Both the position numbers and the translations under genes were made by a program. Below are positions 5,512 to 6,049 of a DNA stretch of 6,049 nucleotides, piece by piece. The number at the start of each line of letters is the position of its first letter. Position 1 is the stretch's first letter. The notes below the pieces were generated by a model. It made no database searches. It was not told where the DNA came from and saw only the letters and a list, made by a program, of their open reading frames with translations. Source of the stretch: Methanocorpusculum sp. MCE (lineage in GTDB: Archaea > Halobacteriota > Methanomicrobia > Methanomicrobiales > Methanocorpusculaceae); NCBI GenBank assembly GCA_003315675.1, contig NIZU01000048.1, positions 1 to 6,049 on the forward strand, given 5' to 3'.

Positions 5512-5540
5512 CTGCTGGGTGGACACTCATCCAACCAATC

Positions 5541-5570
5541 TCTCTCTTTTTCGTGTTTTTGTGTGCTTTT
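5541..5570 (+). terminator. T-rich terminator region for atwA
   Basis: A pyrimidine-rich stretch with T5, T5 and T4 runs within 30 bases follows the hairpin cluster on the plus strand. Such multiple T runs are typical archaeal termination sites. A further T5 run lies at 5590-5595. Confidence 0.5.
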
Positions 5571-5653
5571 CGATTTGGTGTATGGGATTCTTTTTGAGGG
5601 GCACATCCATCACACGAAATTCACGAAAATGAAAACGAAAACACAAAAAAGAG
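5543..5653. repeat. Long imperfect inverted repeat
   Basis: Arms at about 5543-5572 and 5623-5653 are roughly three-quarters complementary, around a loop of about 50 bases. The right arm is preceded by CACGAAATTCACGAAAA, in which CACGAAA is directly repeated. Low-complexity A and T runs contribute much of the match. No gene was recognised in 5521-5740: the rest is AT-rich sequence with a C-rich stretch at 5684-5700. Confidence 0.35.
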
Positions 5654-5740
5654 AAAAGTTCGTTGGACGATCTCCATTTAATACCCTCCCCCGTCCCCCG
5701 CACGAAACTACCGAAAATCAACTGAATATTACGTCCCATA

Positions 5741-5826
5741 TGACACACCCATTCCGCTCACCATGACACAACAAGTCCGCTGAAATGATACAAGAATTCC
5801 GCACATGACATACCCCCATATCCGTA
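5741..5826. repeat. Array of degenerate 20-23-bp direct repeats at the IS21 end
   Basis: Four units start with TGA and share the pattern TGACACA...TCCGC: 5741-5763, 5764-5785, 5786-5805 and 5806-5826 (the last most divergent). Multiple terminal repeats are characteristic of IS21-family ends, where they are thought to bind the IstA transposase. Confidence 0.6.
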
Positions 5827-5827
5827 T

Positions 5828-5857
5828 GAAAAATAGAACGTGGGAATAATTCCACGT
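5828..5857 (-). terminator. Hairpin terminator after istB
   Basis: On the minus strand ACGTGG and CCACGT pair with two more inner pairs (one wobble), an 8-bp stem with a 4-base loop at 5838-5857. A TCTATTTTT run follows. It starts one base after the istB stop codon. Confidence 0.5.
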
Positions 5858-5858
5858 A

Positions 5859-6049
5859 TTACTTCTTTACTCCCAGAATCTTTCTCATAGACTCCCCCTC
5901 AAGAACAATCGTATAAGCATTATGAACGACCCTATCACAAATTGCATCGGCAAATGTCGCCTCCCCAATTTTTTCATACCACCCCTCGACCTGAAACTGT
6001 GAACAGAAAACAGTTGACACTCGATCATATCTCGCCTCAACAATCTCCA
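5859..6049 (-). CDS. istB: IstB-type AAA+ ATPase of an IS21-family element (C-terminal part)
   Basis: The frame enters from the right edge and ends at TAA 5861-5859, giving the last 62 residues of IstB, the DnaA/DnaC-like ATPase that helps the IstA transposase choose targets. Family-typical elements are RYDRVSTVFCSQF (sensor-1 region, where homologues read R-STI-TSQ), VEGWYEKIGEATFADAICDR and VVHNAYTIVLEGESMRK near the C-terminus. Full-length IstB is about 250 residues, so roughly three quarters, with the Walker motifs, lies outside the window. The terminator hairpin and the terminal repeats follow directly. No damage is seen in the visible part. Confidence 0.88.
   Translation of the reverse strand, partial: EIVEARYDRVSTVFCSQFQVEGWYEKIGEATFADAICDRVVHNAYTIVLEGESMRKILGVKK

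Larger units (their letters stand above)
5395..5520 (+). repeat. Hairpin cluster after atwA (REP-like or structured RNA)
   Basis: The region starts 5 bases after the atwA stop. It contains a long-range stem (GCTGAGG at 5403-5409 with CCTCAGC at 5483-5489, extendable outward with a mismatch and a wobble) that encloses two hairpins (5429-5441 and 5452-5468). A third hairpin follows (5493-5509). GYGAACAAG occurs twice (5417-5425 and 5467-5475), marking a modular repeat. It could be a palindromic repeat cluster, a 3' UTR mRNA stabiliser or a small RNA. Confidence 0.6.
5741..6049 (-). mobile_element. IS21-family insertion sequence, istB-side end (partial)
   Basis: The istB 3' end (minus) is followed outward by a run of short repeated motifs, as found at the ends of IS21-family elements, whose termini begin with TG. 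The likely outer end is TGACACACCC at 5741. The remainder, including istA, lies beyond the right edge. It is inserted downstream of atwA and does not break a recognisable gene. Confidence 0.65.

Noticed and set aside
5096..5530. 144-codon minus-strand open frame covering the hairpin cluster
   Set aside because: Its middle and end are antisense to atwA, and its beginning is made only of the hairpin repeats; no ribosome binding site or family resemblance was seen.
5741..5826. CRISPR array
   Set aside because: The units are degenerate, contiguous and have no unique spacers; they fit IS21 terminal repeats.

Overview
The window looks like chromosomal DNA from a methanogenic archaeon, most likely order Methanomicrobiales (Methanocorpusculum-like; this is inference). 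The strongest argument is a full-length homologue of AtwA, the methyl-coenzyme M reductase (MCR) activation component A2, which is found in methanogens and related archaea. An archaeal ApbC/Nbp35-type iron-sulfur carrier, a DUF134 regulator, TATA-like promoters and T-rich terminators agree with this.

Layout. 1-116 (minus): N-terminus of an unidentified coiled-coil protein running off the left edge. About 160-1218: an IS5-family insertion sequence whose transposase gene (minus) is broken by a 47-bp double-hairpin repeat at 850-896. 1256-2128 (minus): ApbC/Nbp35-type P-loop ATPase. 2258-2383 (minus): a short coding-like tail with no start, directly behind the peroxiredoxin stop. 2384-3157 (minus): Prx6-type peroxiredoxin with a His/Cys-rich N-terminal extension. 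3215-3589 (minus): Cys-rich DUF134 HTH protein. 3590-3755: divergent control region with palindromes. 3756-5390 (plus): atwA. 5391-5740: non-coding, with a cluster of hairpins related to the one in the transposase, then a T-rich terminator and a large imperfect inverted repeat. 5741-6049: end of an IS21-family element, with terminal repeats and the 3' end of istB (minus).

How the genes may work together (inference). DUF134 and peroxiredoxin form a two-gene unit divergent from atwA. MCR is rapidly inactivated by oxidants and needs ATP-dependent reductive reactivation involving A2, so a thiol peroxidase, a Cys-rich regulator, an Fe-S carrier and A2 side by side could form an oxidative-damage and MCR-repair neighbourhood. 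The Nbp35-type protein and AtwA both carry a CX3CX3CX2C cysteine set.

The most distinctive non-genic signal is a dispersed two-hairpin repeat. One copy interrupts the IS5 transposase, and its exact removal restores the reading frame. A second copy, with compensatory base changes in both stems, lies just after atwA next to a third related hairpin.
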